From positions 1 to 8,227 of the forward strand of contig CALQNE010000152.1 of assembly GCA_943331855.1 (NCBI GenBank): 8,227 bases of DNA, written 5' to 3'. The position numbers and the translations under genes are program-made. How positions within the stretch are numbered: position 1 is the first letter of the stretch; every line of letters starts with the position of its first letter. The DNA is from Bordetella parapertussis. Its GTDB lineage: Bacteria > Pseudomonadota > Gammaproteobacteria > Burkholderiales > Burkholderiaceae_B. This document shows, in pieces, positions 7,401-8,227 of the stretch. The notes beneath the pieces were generated by a model, which saw only the letters and a list, made by a program, of their open reading frames with translations, searched no databases and was not told the origin of the DNA.

Positions 7401-8227
7401 GTGGCTTGAGCGCTTTCGCGAGATTTCAGCGTCGGCAACCATGGCTTCATTTAAAGCAGAGCAGTTGTCTTCTCTGTTGGTGAGCGTTTCCTATTTTGTG
7501 ATGATGGCTTCGGCCTTAGCGATTGTCACTGCCACAGTACCTGCCGTATGGGCACAAACAGTTTCATCTGGCGCTCTAATTGCCTCAATGATGCTGATGT
7601 GGCGCGTTCTGAGTCCCATTCAAACTGTCTTCACAAATATGACGAGCATCGAACGTGTGGCTAGTGCAGTCAGACAGATTGATGGATTGATGCGAATTCA
7701 GGGTGAGCGTCCTGACGAGGCGCCTGCAGTGACTTCTAGATCTGTTCAGGGCGCTGTGGAATTTGCGCGTGTCTCGTTTCGATATTCGATGAACGTAGAT
7801 CCAGCTCTGGTGGGTGTTGAGTTCAAAGTCAATCCCGGGGAGTTGATCGCAGTGAGTGGTCCAAACGGTGGTGGTAAGTCAACATTACTAAAAATGATCT
7901 TGGGTATGTATCAGCCTCAAGCTGGATCCATCTTGATTGATAATGTTGATATCCGTCAACTTGATCCGATGGCGTTGCGCCGTATCATTGGCTATGCACC
8001 ACAAGACACACAATTATTCCGAGCCACGATTGCTCAGAATTTACGCCTTGCCAAACCAGATGCATCGGATAACGAAGTTTGGCAGGCTCTAGATATGGCG
8101 GGTGCCCTTGAGCAAATTCTTGAGTTACCAAAAGGACTTGAGTATCGGGTGGGCGACAACACGAACGAATTGCCGTCGAGTCTTAAACAGAAACTGTCAT
8201 TGGCTCGCGCGTATCTGACACGTGCGC
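4465..8227 (+). CDS. Fused double type I secretion-like ABC transporter (TMD-NBD-C39-like-TMD-NBD), truncated by window edge
   Basis: One open frame of 1254 codons with no stop, running off the right edge. Order: basic cytoplasmic N-terminus (1-35); TMD1 (about 37-310), including LLMLQLYDRILPNQSMDTLT (53-72), typical of type I secretion exporters; NBD1 (about 357-585); a linker; a C39-peptidase-like domain (about 638-765); TMD2 (about 775-1055); NBD2 (about 1097 onward). NBD1 shows GDGGSGRST (391-399; Arg397 for Lys), Q-loop Gln439, MPPGY for LSGGQ (495-499), IILFDD (515-520; Asp520 for Glu) and Gln551 for the switch His. NBD2 shows an intact GPNGGGKST (1132-1140), Gln1180 and LPSSL for LSGGQ (1236-1240); its Walker B and His lie outside. 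The C39-like domain has Asp647 and Ala721 where Cys and His are expected, so it should bind substrate rather than cleave it. Start: first ATG after the in-frame TGA at 4447-4449, with a weak GGAAA eight to ten bases upstream. It probably forms an export complex with the outer-membrane factor encoded just upstream. The substrate is unknown. Confidence 0.9.
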   Translation, partial: MPQSSKNSSRKERLNKQAAAEQTVSVLSPFAGERSNIMAASVVINLLALAFPLLMLQLYDRILPNQSMDTLTLVAATVAFAVAVEALLRVSRSYSTAWISARFEHRAMMAMAERVLAEPLHDFERKGTGTVMDRFKSISVLKYHYSGQTFQQLMDLPFTFLYVLIVLVLSPWVGLLLIVGYTVFVLITWKNSVNFPELVIEQKAADLRRSNFLNETLNNIHTLKSMTMESLMLRRHERLQENCARLMSRLTYSLDMSSGLGNIFSPLMTMLTVALGAWLVINNQMTNGELAACILLGMRSLAPLQRLGGMWAKHQQDKILRDGLGQAMAEPLLPPSTKEKFSIEQAETEKHFSTSSIQLEGVSYCFPGSKTNIFDNLSLNIEPGECLAIVGDGGSGRSTLLQLLAGVLKPDTGRVLVDGQDIKFLDLTEASEYVGYLPQNTQMFEGSLLDNVSVFDPDRIVRALATAKTLGLGDFVAKMPKGWDSTVGDMAADSMPPGYRQRIAIVRALSNHPNIILFDDATSTIDSEGDALFLRFLESMRGKVTLIIVSQRPSYQRLATRLLYLHNGNLSDTRPSETQILIDPENPSSGSVAASKSAGLSVAFPANYVPVEGSAYFESPLKNDTLDVNRWEHTHDTVSSQFKSRTDFSACLTTLLRLMNARGSAREVAESLPYYTDTLDLSGFHNAMAQMGYQMKSVRCKLGAIESRSFPCLFVPDDDLAFVAIARSGNMTRVCTDPDAEVRLEKNLSLEGSAFFYEQVDYSLIHTRSWVSRVLLRFAPLIGQATLSALVSGLVIMAGPLFMTIVYSSVIPSGAKDTLIYLSIGACIALLSGYTFMRHRARILAYISGRIEYLFGATILQQVLRMSPSYTERASVGSQTSRLESFEAIRQMFTGPLASTLLESPATLVLLIALSILNPIALLIFVIMIALYALLYWVFSARTKERVAEVSRAVTKRNEFLVEMVGKMRVVRECGAQRLWLERFREISASATMASFKAEQLSSLLVSVSYFVMMASALAIVTATVPAVWAQTVSSGALIASMMLMWRVLSPIQTVFTNMTSIERVASAVRQIDGLMRIQGERPDEAPAVTSRSVQGAVEFARVSFRYSMNVDPALVGVEFKVNPGELIAVSGPNGGGKSTLLKMILGMYQPQAGSILIDNVDIRQLDPMALRRIIGYAPQDTQLFRATIAQNLRLAKPDASDNEVWQALDMAGALEQILELPKGLEYRVGDNTNELPSSLKQKLSLARAYLTRA

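Overview
The window looks like a chromosomal stretch of a Gram-negative bacterium of moderate GC, most likely a gamma- or betaproteobacterium. The evidence is a lipoprotein outer-membrane efflux/secretion channel, a GAF/HD-GYP cyclic-di-GMP hydrolase, a NarL/FixJ-type regulator and a type I secretion-like ABC exporter. No family-specific marker fixes the genus. I see no tRNA, rRNA, CRISPR array, insertion sequence or phage gene.

Layout. (1) Positions 5-649 (+) encode a small LuxR/NarL-type regulator whose receiver domain has lost most of its phosphorylation pocket. (2) Convergent to it, 726-2336 (-) encodes a GAF + HD-GYP protein with a complete set of metal ligands and an insertion of about 100 residues inside the HD-GYP fold. 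(3) Positions 2337-2691 form a gene-free, AT-rich divergent control region with a good sigma70-like promoter candidate for the HD-GYP gene and several short palindromes. (4) Positions 2692-4398 (+) encode a NodT/OprM-type outer-membrane factor lipoprotein with an extra Pro/Ala-rich C-terminal tail. (5) After 66 bases, one uninterrupted reading frame begins at 4465 and runs off the right edge at 8227, giving 1254 codons so far.

That last gene is the most unusual item. It is not a normal half-size type I secretion ABC protein. It is two half-transporters in one chain, ordered TMD1 - NBD1 - C39-peptidase-like domain - TMD2 - NBD2. NBD1 departs from consensus at the Walker A lysine (Arg), the signature motif (MPPGY), the catalytic Glu (Asp) and the switch His (Gln). 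NBD2 keeps a perfect Walker A, but its signature is LPSSL. Neither composite ATP site is therefore canonical in the visible sequence.

Working model (inference): the outer-membrane factor and the fused ABC protein are two parts of a tripartite exporter. A periplasmic adaptor (HlyD-like) and the substrate would be expected downstream, outside the window. The divergent HD-GYP protein could link export of a surface protein or adhesin to cyclic-di-GMP, as in Lap-type systems, but nothing in the window proves this.
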